Source of the DNA: Williamsoniiplasma somnilux
GTDB taxonomy: Bacteria; Bacillota_I; Bacilli_A; Mycoplasmatales; Mycoplasmataceae
Assembly: GCF_002804005.1 (NCBI RefSeq)
Contig: NZ_CP024965.1
Location: forward strand, 434,001 to 498,000
Direction of reading: 5' to 3'
Length of the DNA stretch: 64,000 nucleotides
Shown here: positions 54,098-64,000 of the stretch, in pieces
Numbering within the stretch: position 1 is the first letter of the stretch
Layout: each line of letters begins with the position of its first letter
Program-made: the position numbers and the translations under genes
The notes under the pieces: generated by a model
Told to the model about the DNA's origin: nothing
Databases searched by the model: none
Seen by the model: the letters and a program-made list of their open reading frames with translations, nothing else

Positions 54098-55471
54098 CTA
54101 GTCACCAAACAATTCTGAACGACGTCTTTTATACTTTTCTTTTTTAATTTTAGCAATAGATTCTTTAATATGTTCTCTTTTGCGTTTTTGTTTGATTTTT
54201 TCTAATTCATCTTTACGTTTTTTCTTGTACCCGGGCTTAACTTTTGTGTTTTTATATTTAGAAATAACAATTTTAGACTCTGTATCTAAATTTAAATTAT
54301 TTTTCTTCTTTTTTTGCTCTCTTTGTTTAATATCAATAAGTTCACCTTCAACTAATTTTTGAATCGAAAATTCAATACCTTTATTTTTTAGTTCTTCAAT
54401 TCTTTGTTGATTTTTAATATTGAATAAAACATAACTTTTACCTTTAAGATTTGATCTACCAGTTCTTCCTGAACGATGGATGTAGTAATTGGAATCAGAA
54501 GGTAAATTTATTGATATTACATGAGAAACTCCTTCAATATCAACACCTCTTGCCGCAACATCTGTAGCAACAACATATTTGAAATCATTATTTTTTACCT
54601 TTTTAAGAGTTGCCATTCTTGTTCTTGGTTGAAGATTACCATGTAATTCGCCAACGTGACCAACGTTATTTTTACGCAATATCTTAACAATTGAAGAAAT
54701 ATTATCTTTACTATTAACGAAAATCAAGCACATATAAGGATTTATACTTTTAACTAAATTCGATAAAACTAATTCAATTTCTTTATTTTTAGTATCTATT
54801 AAAATATGTTCCACATTTTTAGTTGAGGGAATAGATTCAGAATCATCAATAAAAATAGAATTTTTTAAATATTTTTTAATAAATGGTCGTAGATTTTCAT
54901 CTATAGTTGCTGAAAAAAGTGAAATCACAACATTTTGGTTTACCCTAGAAATCATGAAATCAACATCTTCAATAAAACCTAAATCGAAAATCATGTCACA
55001 TTCATCAACAACAACATAACTAGCTGTTGTAATTCGCAATTCATTTTGTTCATATAATTCTTTGATTCTAGTTGGCGTTCCTACAACTATCATTGGTTGA
55101 GTTTTTCTTAAATTACTTATATTTTTATTAATATCCTCACCACCAATGAAAAGTCCACAAGTTATTTTTGATTCTTGTTTTTGGAATGGTTTTATATTAT
55201 CGAATATTTGCTTTGCCAATTCACGAGTTGGAGCAATAATAATAGCTTGAACATGTCTTTTTTCAAAAGACACGTTTAAATCTAAGTTATTTAAAATAGG
55301 CAGCAAAAAAGAGTGAGTTTTACCAGTTCCTGTATGAGCTAAACCGATGACATTTTTATGCTTTTTTATTAATGGGATAACTTTGTTTTGAATTGATGTT
55401 GGAGTTTCAAAACCAATATCAAAAAGAGTATCGTTAATATATTTTTTAAATCCAAATGATGAAAATAACAT
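54098..55471 (-). CDS. DEAD-box RNA helicase (CshA-like)
   Basis: Unwinds RNA in ribosome assembly or mRNA turnover. The 457-aa protein has the Q motif (GFETPTSIQ), motif I AHTGTGKT, Ia PTRELAK, II as DECD rather than DEAD, III SAT, V ATDVAARGVDIEG and VI HRSGRTGR. A basic tail (last 80 residues, Lys/Arg-rich) probably binds RNA. The ATG at 55471 (MLFSSFGFKKYIND) is chosen because AAAGGG lies just upstream; an alternative start 36 nt earlier would run into the upstream gene. Confidence 0.93.
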   Translation of the reverse strand: MLFSSFGFKKYINDTLFDIGFETPTSIQNKVIPLIKKHKNVIGLAHTGTGKTHSFLLPILNNLDLNVSFEKRHVQAIIIAPTRELAKQIFDNIKPFQKQESKITCGLFIGGEDINKNISNLRKTQPMIVVGTPTRIKELYEQNELRITTASYVVVDECDMIFDLGFIEDVDFMISRVNQNVVISLFSATIDENLRPFIKKYLKNSIFIDDSESIPSTKNVEHILIDTKNKEIELVLSNLVKSINPYMCLIFVNSKDNISSIVKILRKNNVGHVGELHGNLQPRTRMATLKKVKNNDFKYVVATDVAARGVDIEGVSHVISINLPSDSNYYIHRSGRTGRSNLKGKSYVLFNIKNQQRIEELKNKGIEFSIQKLVEGELIDIKQREQKKKKNNLNLDTESKIVISKYKNTKVKPGYKKKRKDELEKIKQKRKREHIKESIAKIKKEKYKRRRSELFGD

Positions 55472-55475
55472 ATTT

Positions 55476-56261
55476 TTAACCCTTTCTAAATTGATTTTCA
55501 ATATCAATAGTCGTAATTTTTAAATCTTTAAATGTATTTATTAATTTGTTTTTTATGTCATAAATAAAATAGTTTTCCATATAATGACCCAAAGCTAACA
55601 AACTCACTTCATTATCTTCTGCATAAATTCATTCATTTCACTTTACTTCACCTGTTACAAAAATCTTTTGTTCCATTTTTTGTTCAATCATAGTTGAAGC
55701 CCCCGAACCACTAGTTAAATAAAATTCATTTAATTGTTTATGATCATCTCAGCTTTTATTTATTTGACAGTGTTCAAGTGAAAAAATTTTTTTGAAAGTT
55801 TCTCTAAATTCTTTGTGTGTAATTTTATTTTTTAAAATAAATTTAATGCATTCTTTATTTTTTTTAAGATGGCTAAATTTTTTTATATTAAATTGTTCAG
55901 AAACAATATTTTGTATATTTTGGTATATTGAAGCATCATAATTTGTGTGGATAGAATATATTACAAGATTATGGTTAATTAATAATTTAATCATTTTACT
56001 TTTTTGCGGATTTTGTTTTTCCACAACTAATTCACCAAATATAAATGGATGCCTAGTAATTATCAAATTAACATTATTTGCAATTGCAAACTCAACGACA
56101 TTTTTATTTAAATCTAAAGCAATAACTACATTTGTAATTTCGGTATTAAAATCTATATTTTGCTTGTTACTAATATTTTGAATACCGTTAAAATCTCATT
56201 CATAAGCTAAATTAGGATCGAATTTTTTGTCCAAGTACTTTATGATTTTTATTAATTCCAT
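55476..56261 (-). CDS. NIF3-like (YqfO/GTP cyclohydrolase I type 2-like) metalloprotein
   Basis: 261 aa. MELIKIIKYLDKKFDPNLAYEWDFNG is the family's N-terminus, followed by VVIALDLNKNVVEFAI and NLIITRHPFIFGELV, IHTNYDAS, TSGSGAS and LALGHYMENYF. In NIF3 proteins the first metal site is ITHHP; here the first His is Arg, while the HTNxD, late His and Glu ligands remain. The central insert of YqfO is absent, as in YbgI. Molecular function is unsettled. It overlaps trmK by 10 nt, as in B. subtilis (trmK-yqfO). Confidence 0.88.
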
Positions 56262-56920
56262 AATTTTATAAACCTTACTATCTTTTTATTAGATTTTCTT
56301 AATTTTTTGCTTTTGCTTTTTTTTGATATTTTTGAAATAATTTCATTGTTGTAGTTAAATTTGTTTAATAAATAACTTCTATATTCTAAGTTATTTTTAT
56401 AAAAATTAAAATCACCTAATTCCAAATCATGTTTTTTAAATTTAAAACTTTTATTTATCATAATTATTCAATAAGGTTTTTTGTTTTCGTAAATAAAACT
56501 TTCAAATTCTATTTTATAATCATTAGATTTTGCTCATTGTCTTAAACCTTGGATTTCTGTATTTGAACAGAATAAATAGTTTTTAATTTTTTCATTATCA
56601 TTTTCAATTATTTTTAACATTGTTTTTGTGCCCAAACCAGAAATTGTTACATAATCAATAATTTGAGTTTTTTCATTTATAAAGTCTAAACCATTTGCTA
56701 AAATGATTTTGATTTGTGAATCTAGATCATGTTTAGAAATGTTATTTTTAGCCGAATTAAGAGGACCTTCATTTATATCTACAGCATAAACCATTTTTGC
56801 TTTATTTGTTTTTACTGCATATATAGGTAAAAATCCATGATCTGTCCCTATATCTGCCAAAGTAAGTTTATCATTTGGAAGTATATCTACTAAAAGTTTT
56901 ATTCTTTCAGAAATGTGCAT
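56252..56920 (-). CDS. trmK: tRNA (adenine(22)-N1)-methyltransferase TrmK
   Basis: 222 aa. Starts MHISERIKLLVDILPNDKLTLADIG, with the SAM-binding GTDHGFLPI, AVDINEGPLNSAKNNI and ILANGLDF, then TISGLGTKTMLKII matching the family's ISGMGG. This enzyme methylates A22 of tRNA in Gram-positive bacteria. The Lys-rich C-terminal coiled coil is partly preserved. It sits between rpoD and the nif3-like gene, the standard Firmicute order, starting 3 nt after the rpoD stop. Confidence 0.92.
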
Positions 56921-56922
56921 TA

Positions 56923-58371
56923 TTACCCTTTATAAAATTCTTTAAGTGTTTTACCTAATTTATTATTATTTTGAGGTGTTTTTAATTTTCTAACAGTTTT
57001 TGCTTCAATTTGTCTAATTCTTTCTCTAGTAACGTTAAGTTCTTTTCCAACTTCTTCAAGAGTTTTTGGCGAATCATATTTAGATAAGTGAAGTTTGATA
57101 ATTTCACTATCAAAAATTCTAATTTTTTCAATTGGAGTATCTATATGAATGTTTAGTTCTTTAACTGCATCTCTTAATTCTTTAACTGAATCATCACCAC
57201 ATTCTTCAGCTAAACGTATTAATGTTCTAAGTTTTGTTGGGATTATTCCATAACGCATACGAATAACTTTTTCTTCTCTTGGAGCCATTTCTGAAAAAAC
57301 ATTATCCATAACTTCTTTTAAAACTTCTTTTTCAGCATATTCATTAGGAGAAACCATATCTTTATCTTCTACAAAATCATCAAAATGAGTATCATCTTCA
57401 TCACCAAATGGTTTTTCCAAAGATACAGGTTCAGTTGACAATTTTTTAATTTCAACAACTTTATGAGCAGTCATTCCTGCACCTAATTTTTCAGCAACTT
57501 CTTTTGGTGATGGTTCACGACCAAGTTCTTGAGTCAATTGTCTTTCAATTCTTGATAATTTATTTATCGTTTCAACCATATGAACTGGAATTCTTATTGT
57601 TCTTGCTTGATCTGCAATTGCTCTAGTTATAGCTTGTCTAATTCACCATGTTGCATAAGTAGAAAATTTGAAACCTTTTTTGTAATCAAATTTATCCACA
57701 GCTTTCATCAAACCTATATTTCCTTCTTCAATCAAGTCAGAAAAATCAAGACCCCTATTAAGATGTTTTCTTGCAACAGAAATAACAAGTTTCAAGTTAG
57801 ATTCAATCAATTTATGTTTACCTTCTAAAACATCTTCAGGGTCTTCAGATTCAAGCATTTTAGCATATTCAATTTCTTCTGTTTTTGATAATATTCTTGC
57901 AGAACCAATACGGTTAAAATAAGCTTTGATTATGTCTTGGATTTTTGTTTCATTAGATATTCCGCCAACTCTATATTTTGAATTAGTAATTTCTTTAGCT
58001 TCTTTTTTTGCTTTGTCCATAGCTTTTTTAGATGCTTTTATGTCATCTAAAAAATCATCTTCCAAACTTTCAATTTCCAAATCTTCAATATTTTCAATAA
58101 TTTCAATATCTTCATCATCAGATAAAAATTCAGGAACAAAATCTTCTTCGAAATCTTGATCTCCAGATAAAATTTTAGCTTTCGTAAATTCTTCAAAAAG
58201 ATTTTCTTGATCATCATCTGTAAAATTAGGAAATTGTTTTGCTATTGTATCTTGAATTTCTTCAATGCTCACTTTTCCGTTTACTTTAGAGAAATTTAAA
58301 ATATAATCTTTAAAATCCTCGGTATTACTGATTTTTTTAAAATCTGCTGGTTTAAACTTTTTAATTGTCAT
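56923..58371 (-). CDS. rpoD: Primary sigma factor (sigma-A)
   Basis: 482 aa, the main promoter-recognition subunit of RNA polymerase. An acidic region 1.1 ([20 protein letters not shown]) is followed by region 1.2/2 with [20 protein letters not shown] and [20 protein letters not shown], the -10 recognition helix near FSTYATWWIRQAI, region 3 ([11 protein letters not shown]) and region 4 with [20 protein letters not shown] for the -35 box. Two TGA Trp, one being part of the TYATW(W) motif that melts DNA, split the frame under code 1. It is part of the dnaG-rpoD macromolecular synthesis operon. Confidence 0.97.
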
Positions 58372-58383
58372 TGTCTTTTCCTC

Positions 58384-60195
58384 TTAATTCTTGTTTTTTA
58401 ATAAATTTATTTTTCTTGTGTATTTATCGACTAGTTCCAAATAAGTTTTTTGTTCAATATAACTTTTCGCATCACTTATTTTTTTAAAATAGATATCTTT
58501 TTCCTTCTCTAGTTGGTATATTTTCATTTTTCGCAATGAATCATCCATTTCTGTTCCAGACATTTCTAAAATATTAAGAAATTTATCTTCTGTTAAATTA
58601 AAAATTAAATCATTTATTTTTAATCCTTTATTTTCTAAAATATGACTAATCAAATTAAAGTCACTGCCTTGATAAGTTCCTTTTTTATATTCTTCAATAA
58701 TACTTTTTACTAACATTTTTGTTTTTGGGGAATTGAAGTTTTCAATATTTTCTTCTACTTGATCAATGAAATTATCGCTTTTTAATAAAGAAAGAAAAAC
58801 TCTTTGTTCAGCTCTTTGGTATGCTTCTAATTCCTTGTTAGATAATTTGCTTTTTTTAATATTTTCAAATCTTTTATCACTCAAAACTTGATTCTGACCA
58901 TTACTTTTATTTGAATAATTTTCAAAATATTTTTTAATTTCTAAAATATCAATTTTTGTTATTTCAGAAATTTTTTGTAATGTTTGACTTTTTTCTACAT
59001 CTGATTTAATGAATATTAATATCGAAAAAATTCTATCCAAATATTCATCTAAACTATAAGGATCTTCATTTCTAACGTATTGATAAGTTTTTTTTGCAAT
59101 AAAATGTAAAGGATAAACGCTTTCTTCAATCATTGTTAATACCGAATTTAAATCATTATTAGAGATTAATTCGTCAGGATCCATATTTGTTTGATTATCA
59201 ATTATTGATAAAGAAATATTGTTTGCAATAATTTTTTTACTAGCTTTTATTGTTGCTTCTATGCCGGCATTGTCACCATCTAAAAACAATTTAATATGAG
59301 CTTTGAAACGTTTGAATAATTTAATATGATAATCGCTTAATGAAGTTCCCATAATTGCAATAGTGTTTTTTATTCCAGCTTTATACATAGAAATAACATC
59401 CATAAAACCTTCTAAAACAATGATTGTTTTTTTAAAATTGACCTCTTGTTGAATATTTTGAACATTATAAGCTAAATCCGATTTTTTAAATACTAAATTT
59501 TCTCGACTATTAATATATTTTGGCTTTATATCATTTACTGTTCTGGCTGAGAAACCAATAACTTTACCATCTTCATTCATGATAGGAAAAATAATTCTAT
59601 CAAAGAAAAAGTCATAAATCTTTTCTTCTTTAATTGAAATAAGTCCAGCCTCTTCTATTTCTTTAAGATTAAAACCTTTTTCAATAAGTTTTTCATAAAG
59701 TTTTACTTCTTTAGAGGCGAAACCAATACCCCAAAAAATCAATTCTTCTTTTTTAATATTTCTATTTTCGAGATAATGTTTAGCATCACTTCCGAATTTA
59801 GAATTTAAAACCATTTGATAAAAATTCATTGCAACATTATTTATTTCAAATATTTTTTGTTCTTTTTCATTATACTTACTTGTTTTTGTTTCGTTTTTTA
59901 ATTCTGATAAATCAATACCGGTTATTAAAGCTAATTTTTTTAAAGTGGAAAGAAAATCTAATTTTTCAAAATTTTCAATAAACTTGATAATGTTTCCGCT
60001 CGCTCCACAACTAAAGCATTTATAAATTTTTTTATCAGGAGAAATAGACATAGAAGGATTGCTATCTTCATGAAAAGGACAAACAGCTCAATAGTTTCTT
60101 CCTTTTTTTGAAAGTTTTATATAAGATGAAATAATTTCAACAATATCAGCCTTATTAATAATTTGATTTATTTTTTCTTCTGATACAGTACTCAT
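58384..60195 (-). CDS. dnaG: DNA primase
   Basis: 603 aa; makes RNA primers at the replication fork. N-terminal zinc-binding domain CPFHEDSNPS and CFSCGASGN, the RNA polymerase core with FGIGFAS-like FWGIGFASKEV, GFSARTVND, and the Toprim motifs VLEGFMDVISM and FLDGDNAG with DPDEL. The C-terminal region (about 420-603) is the helicase-interacting domain. The start MSTVSEEKINQIINKADIVEI is the family N-terminus, and AAGGAGG precedes it. Confidence 0.97.
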
Positions 60196-60220
60196 AACTA
60201 AAACCTCCTTTTTAAAACAA

Positions 60221-61588
60221 TTAAAATTTTGAACTAAAATACTCTTTTAAACTTGATATTTTTATTCTCTCTTGATGCATAGTATCGCGATTTCTAATAG
60301 TAACACTATTATCATTTTCGGTTTCAAAATCACAAGTTATAACAAACGGTGTTCCGATTGCGTCTTGACGGCGATAACGTTTTCCTATATTTCCTGTTTC
60401 GTCAAATGTTACATCAAAATCTTGAATTAAATTATTAAACAATTCTTTTGCAACATCGTTTTGTTGTTTTTGCAATGGCATAACAGCAATTTGATAAGGC
60501 GCTAAAGCATATGGAAATTTCATAACTATTCTATAATTATTGTTTTCAATTTGTTCTTCTTCGTATGCCTGTGTAATTATTGCTAGAATAAGTCTTTCAA
60601 CACCAACAGAAGGCTCAATTATATTCGGTAAAATTTTAGTGTTAGAAATAGGATCTAAATATGTTAAATCTTCTCCGCTTGATTTTTGATGAACATTTAA
60701 ATCAAAATTCCCACGATGAGCAATACCTCAAAGTTCACCTCAACCAAACAAGAAATTAAATTCAATATCACAAGTTCTATTTGAATAATGAGCTAAATCT
60801 TTTTTATCAATTTCATGTATTCTGTAATTTTCTTTTTTCAATTCAACTTTTTTATCTAAAAAATCAGTAACTTGATCCAATCAATATTTAAATCAATCTT
60901 TATCGTCATTAGGGTTGTAAAAAAATTCTAGCTCCATTTGCTCAAATTCTCTTGTTCTAAAGATGAAATTTCCGGGTGTAATTTCATTTCTAAATGATTT
61001 ACCAATTTGTCCAATTCCGAAAGGTAGTTTTTTTCTCAATGATCTTTGTGTATTTTTAAAATTTATAAAAATACCCTGTGCTGTTTCTGGTCTTAAATAA
61101 ACTCTTGAATTTTCGTTTTCCAAGACACCTTGACTAGTTTTGAACATTAATCCAAATTGTCTTATTTCAGTAAAATCATTTTTTTCACATTTAGGGCATT
61201 TTATATTATTTTTTTTGATAAACATTTCCATATCGGCATTACTCATATTGCCTATAATTATTTTTGAATCAAAATCTTCAATTAATTTGTCCGCTCTTCA
61301 TCTAGAACGGCAGTTTTTACAATCAATTAAAGGATCATTAAAACCAGCAATGTGTCCAGAAGCTTCTCAAACCTTAGAATTTAAAATTATAGATGAGTCC
61401 AAACCAACATTTAAAGAATTTTTTTTAATAAAATAATCTCATCACATTTTTTTTAATTTGTTTTTTAATTCAGTACCTAATGGTCCATAGTCTCAACTAT
61501 TAGCTAAACCTCCATAAATTTCAGAACCTTGAAAAACAAAACCAGAATTTTTAAGATGATTAACTATATCTTCCATGTTTTTTGCCAT
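60221..61588 (-). CDS. glyS: Glycyl-tRNA synthetase (class II, alpha2 type)
   Basis: 455 aa, the single-chain dimeric enzyme rather than the GlyQ/GlyS pair. Motifs: [26 protein letters not shown], motif 2 region [15 protein letters not shown] and [20 protein letters not shown], then [13 protein letters not shown] and motif 3 [14 protein letters not shown]. The C-terminal anticodon-binding domain is complete. Zinc-like CKNC and CPKC pairs lie in the inserted domain. AGGAG precedes the ATG. Confidence 0.97.
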
Positions 61589-61609
61589 CTTTTCTCCTTC
61601 TAACAATGG

Positions 61610-61633
61610 AAAAGCCAGCTCAAGCTGACTTTT
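61610..61633 (-). terminator. Stem-loop between recO and glyS
   Basis: AAAAGCCAGCT pairs with AGCTGACTTTT (one T-G pair). On the minus strand it lies after recO and ahead of glyS, so it could be a recO terminator, with partial readthrough, or a structured glyS leader. Confidence 0.65.
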
Positions 61634-61663
61634 TTGATCATTTATATTTTTCTTTTATTATAC

Positions 61664-62467
61664 TCATTTTCCCGCTTTTGTCAAGACACTATAAGTGTTG
61701 TTAAGAAGGTTTTCTTTTGAAAAAATCTTCTTATTCAACAAAAATGAAAACAGGTTATTATCGATACCTAGAACTTTTTGATAATATGTTATCAACGCAT
61801 ATAGTAACGCAATTAAAAAAGAAGAGTTATTAACTTGTTCAATCATATAAGCGATATTATTATCGTTTATTTTTTTTAAAAATGAAATAAATTCATAAGA
61901 ATACTCTGTGTCATTTTCTTGAAAACAATTATGACAAATAATTCCAAAATCGTTAAATGAGAATGTCTTTATTATCGGATTAGTTCTTTTGCATCTAAGG
62001 CATTGATTCAAGGATCAACTGCCGCCAAAAAAATTCATAGCGTAAAACAAAAAAAATGCAAAACATGAAAATGATGATTTTTTATTATTAATAATTTTAA
62101 TTGTTTCATTTAACAAATTATATAATTTATAATTTTTTTGATCAAAATTTGTTCCTGAAATAATTATTTTGGAAATACAAGAAACATATAAGTAATCATC
62201 ATAGTTATTTGCTATATTGTTGTTTTGATTAATTAAAATTCCTGTTTTCAACTTGGATAGTCCATTATATTTTTTGCTTTTAAAAACTTCGAATTCTGAA
62301 TTAGAAAAAGTTTGTATAGAGTATCTATTTTTAGAACTCACTTTATTTACACCTAGTGCTACAAAAGCGATTTTACCGAATTTATCAGAAAAAGTTGTTA
62401 CTATTTTAGCGTTTTCATCAAAATCAAAAGAATCTAAAACAATTGCGTTAAATATTGTTGCGGCCAT
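61664..62467 (-). CDS. recO: DNA repair protein RecO
   Basis: 267 aa. An N-terminal OB-fold (MAATIFNAIVLDSFDFDEN, GKIAFVALGVNK) and a helical domain with a Cys4 zinc site, CLRC and CHNC, as in Firmicute RecO. It loads RecA on SSB-coated DNA with RecR. It lies between era and glyS, the classical order. GAGGTGAAC precedes the ATG. Confidence 0.93.
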
Positions 62468-62488
62468 AAGTTCACCTCTTTTTGGTTT

Positions 62489-63394
62489 TTAGTACTTATC
62501 TTTGTCATAGCCAAGTTTTTTAATTAATGAAGGTGAATTCCTTCAATTTTCTTGAACTTTAACAAAAACTTCCAAATTAACTTTTTTACCAAATATTTCC
62601 TGTAATTCTTTTTTTGACTTATATTTTATATCTTTAATTTTGTTTCCAGCTTTACCTATTATAATTCCTTTTTGGGATTTACGTTCAACTATAATAGATG
62701 CCGATATATTTAAAATATTTTCTTCATCATCTAAATCATCTATTAATATGGCAACACTATGAGGTATCTCTTGTCCTGTTTTTAATAAAATGTTTTCTCT
62801 TATTATTTCTCTGATTAAAAATCTATTTGGCTGATCAGTAATTGTTTCATATGGATAATAAGGATGTTCGCTTTCTGGTAATTTATCTAAAATTATTTCT
62901 TTAAGTTTTTCAATATTAATATTTTCAACAGAAGATGTTATCACCACGTCTTTAAAGTTAGAACTTAAACTTTTTCACTCAATAACTTTTTCTAATAATT
63001 TATCTTTTTTAACATTATCTGCTTTGGTTATAACTAGAATTTTGGGTACATCTCTTTTTTCTAATTCGTTTAATAAAAAATTATCATTTTTACCGATCGG
63101 TTCGTCTGCTGGAACTAAAAACAAAACCAAATCAACATCTTTAATACTTTTAAGTGCAGAAGCGTTCATAACTTTATCCAAATCATTTTTTGGATTATGC
63201 ACTCCTGGAGTATCTATAAAAATAATTTGATATGCGTCTTTTTTGTTTAGTATTCCTTTGATATTATTTCTTGTTGTTTGAGCTTTACTTGTTACAATCG
63301 AAATTTTGTGTCCCATAATTTTATTTAGAAGTGTTGATTTTCCGACATTTGGACGACCAACTATTGATACAAATCCTGATTTAAAATTAGCCAT
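62489..63394 (-). CDS. era: GTPase Era
   Basis: 301 aa. Binds the 3' end of 16S rRNA during 30S maturation. GTPase domain: G1 GRPNVGKST, G2 QTTRNNIKG, G3 DTPGVH, G4 TKAD. C-terminal KH domain with KGIIIGKAGNKIKDI. The start MANFKSGFVSIVG, with AAGGAT upstream, is preferred to an ATG 36 nt earlier that lies inside ybeY. It overlaps ybeY by 8 nt. Confidence 0.96.
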
Positions 63395-63899
63395 AATGTT
63401 TTTTATCCTTTTCATAATCTTCTTCTGCAAATTTAATTTGATATTCTACACCTATTGACAATAAAATTTTTTCTTGTAAATCAAACATTTCTTTTTCTCT
63501 TTTTTTGCTTTCTTCATGATCGTATCCCAACAAATGTAAAAAACCATGCGCAAAAAGGAAACACATTTCTTCTTCAATTGTATGCATATACTTAATAGCT
63601 TTTTTATTAGCTTCTTCAAAACAAATAAAAATGTCACCAATTTCTCTAGATTTAATTTTTTTCATTTCTTTATTGGTTAAAAAAATAGGAAAAGAAATCA
63701 CATCAGGTATATAATTTTTATTTCGGTATGTTTTATTCATTTTTAAAGCTTCAGCTTCATTTAAAAAAGTTATAGATAATTCAATATTTTGATTTTCTAA
63801 TTTTAGTTCCGAAACACCTTTTTCAATAACTTTTATAGCAAGATCTTGAAATTTTGTCATATTAACTTTTGCTTTGTTATCGAAAAAAATATCTATCAT
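63387..63899 (-). CDS. ybeY: Endoribonuclease YbeY
   Basis: 170 aa; a zinc enzyme for 16S rRNA 3'-end processing and ribosome quality control. The metal motif is FAHGFLHLLGYDHE (H..H.....H) near residue 115, and LNKTYR-like MNKTYRNKNYIPDVISFP is the other family segment. AAGGAA lies before the ATG; a minus-strand TATAAT occurs about 25 nt upstream of it. Confidence 0.95.
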   Translation of the reverse strand: MIDIFFDNKAKVNMTKFQDLAIKVIEKGVSELKLENQNIELSITFLNEAEALKMNKTYRNKNYIPDVISFPIFLTNKEMKKIKSREIGDIFICFEEANKKAIKYMHTIEEEMCFLFAHGFLHLLGYDHEESKKREKEMFDLQEKILLSIGVEYQIKFAEEDYEKDKKHYG

Positions 63900-63944
63900 T
63901 GAATGTTCCTTTAAATAAATTATATAATAACAATATTTAAAAAT

Positions 63945-64000
63945 TTAAAATAAGTGACTATAATCATGGTTTAAATCAGTCAAAACAATAAAAGCTTTTT
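63945..64000 (-). CDS. C-terminal end of an unidentified minus-strand gene (cut by window end)
   Basis: An open frame enters from the window edge and ends at a TAA (63945-63947), reading KAFIVLTDLNHDYSHLF. It is too short to identify. In Firmicutes phoH often precedes ybeY, which is a possibility only. Confidence 0.3.
   Translation of the reverse strand, partial: KAFIVLTDLNHDYSHLF

Noticed and set aside
1-64000. CRISPR arrays, insertion sequences, prophage genes, tmRNA, RNase P RNA, rRNA
   Set aside because: No regular direct repeats, transposase motifs or conserved RNA cores were seen on either strand by reading.

Overview
The window is AT-rich bacterial DNA from a mollicute. UGA is read as tryptophan throughout: almost every recognisable protein is in one piece only if TGA is Trp. 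The gene families fit the Entomoplasmatales (Mesoplasma/Entomoplasma/Spiroplasma type): RuvAB, a permuted YqeH GTPase, a SecDF fusion, SC-type lipoprotein signal, UPF0154, DUF896, Y-family polymerase and a bifunctional RelA. I cannot name the genus or species. The content is nearly all chromosomal core; I see no insertion sequence, prophage, integrase or CRISPR array.

Layout. 1-9.8 kb (mostly +): end of L-lactate dehydrogenase, an acidic unknown protein, S21, ruvA-ruvB, a minus-strand unknown, a DEDDh-like exonuclease overlapping yqeH, a ROK glucokinase, DUF896, transketolase and UPF0154. 9.8-10.7 kb (-): plsY. 10.7-17.5 kb (+): the least ordinary part, with a decayed gene and a 97-aa membrane protein, then a MarR regulator, a YhgE/Pip-type membrane protein and a full-length P-type ATPase homologue that has lost its catalytic motifs, then tRNA-Lys(CTT). 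17.6-23.5 kb (+): ribF with a degenerate FAD-synthetase half, nfo, a lipoprotein, nusB, xseA-xseB and a Y-family polymerase. 23.5-32.5 kb (mostly -): coaE with a small partner gene, an unknown membrane protein, holA, rpsT (+), comEC, a ComEA-like protein and valS. 32.6-40.4 kb (-): a MATE-family transporter, an intact Ca/Mg-type P-type ATPase, engB and three small unknown genes. 40.5-42.2 kb (+): an unknown and a polytopic membrane protein. 42.2-64 kb (-): aspS-hisS, a broken rhodanese gene, relA-apt-secDF-yitT-like, then DEAD-box helicase, nif3-like, trmK, rpoD, dnaG, glyS, recO, era and ybeY. The last block keeps the classical Firmicute macrooperon order linking replication, transcription and translation.

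How the genes fit together: RuvAB, XseAB, Nfo, the Y-family polymerase, RecO, HolA and DnaG give a compact replication/repair set; Val-, Asp-, His- and GlyRS, EngB, Era, YqeH, YbeY, S20 and S21 serve translation and ribosome assembly; glucokinase, transketolase and LDH fit a sugar-fermenting lifestyle. Most operons end in clear stem-loop terminators, often shared by convergent genes. The best candidates for something undescribed are the MarR / YhgE-Pip / pseudo-ATPase operon with its promoter-overlapping palindrome, the ComEA-like/ComEC pair with an apparent ATT start, and the ribF with a lost adenylyltransferase half.
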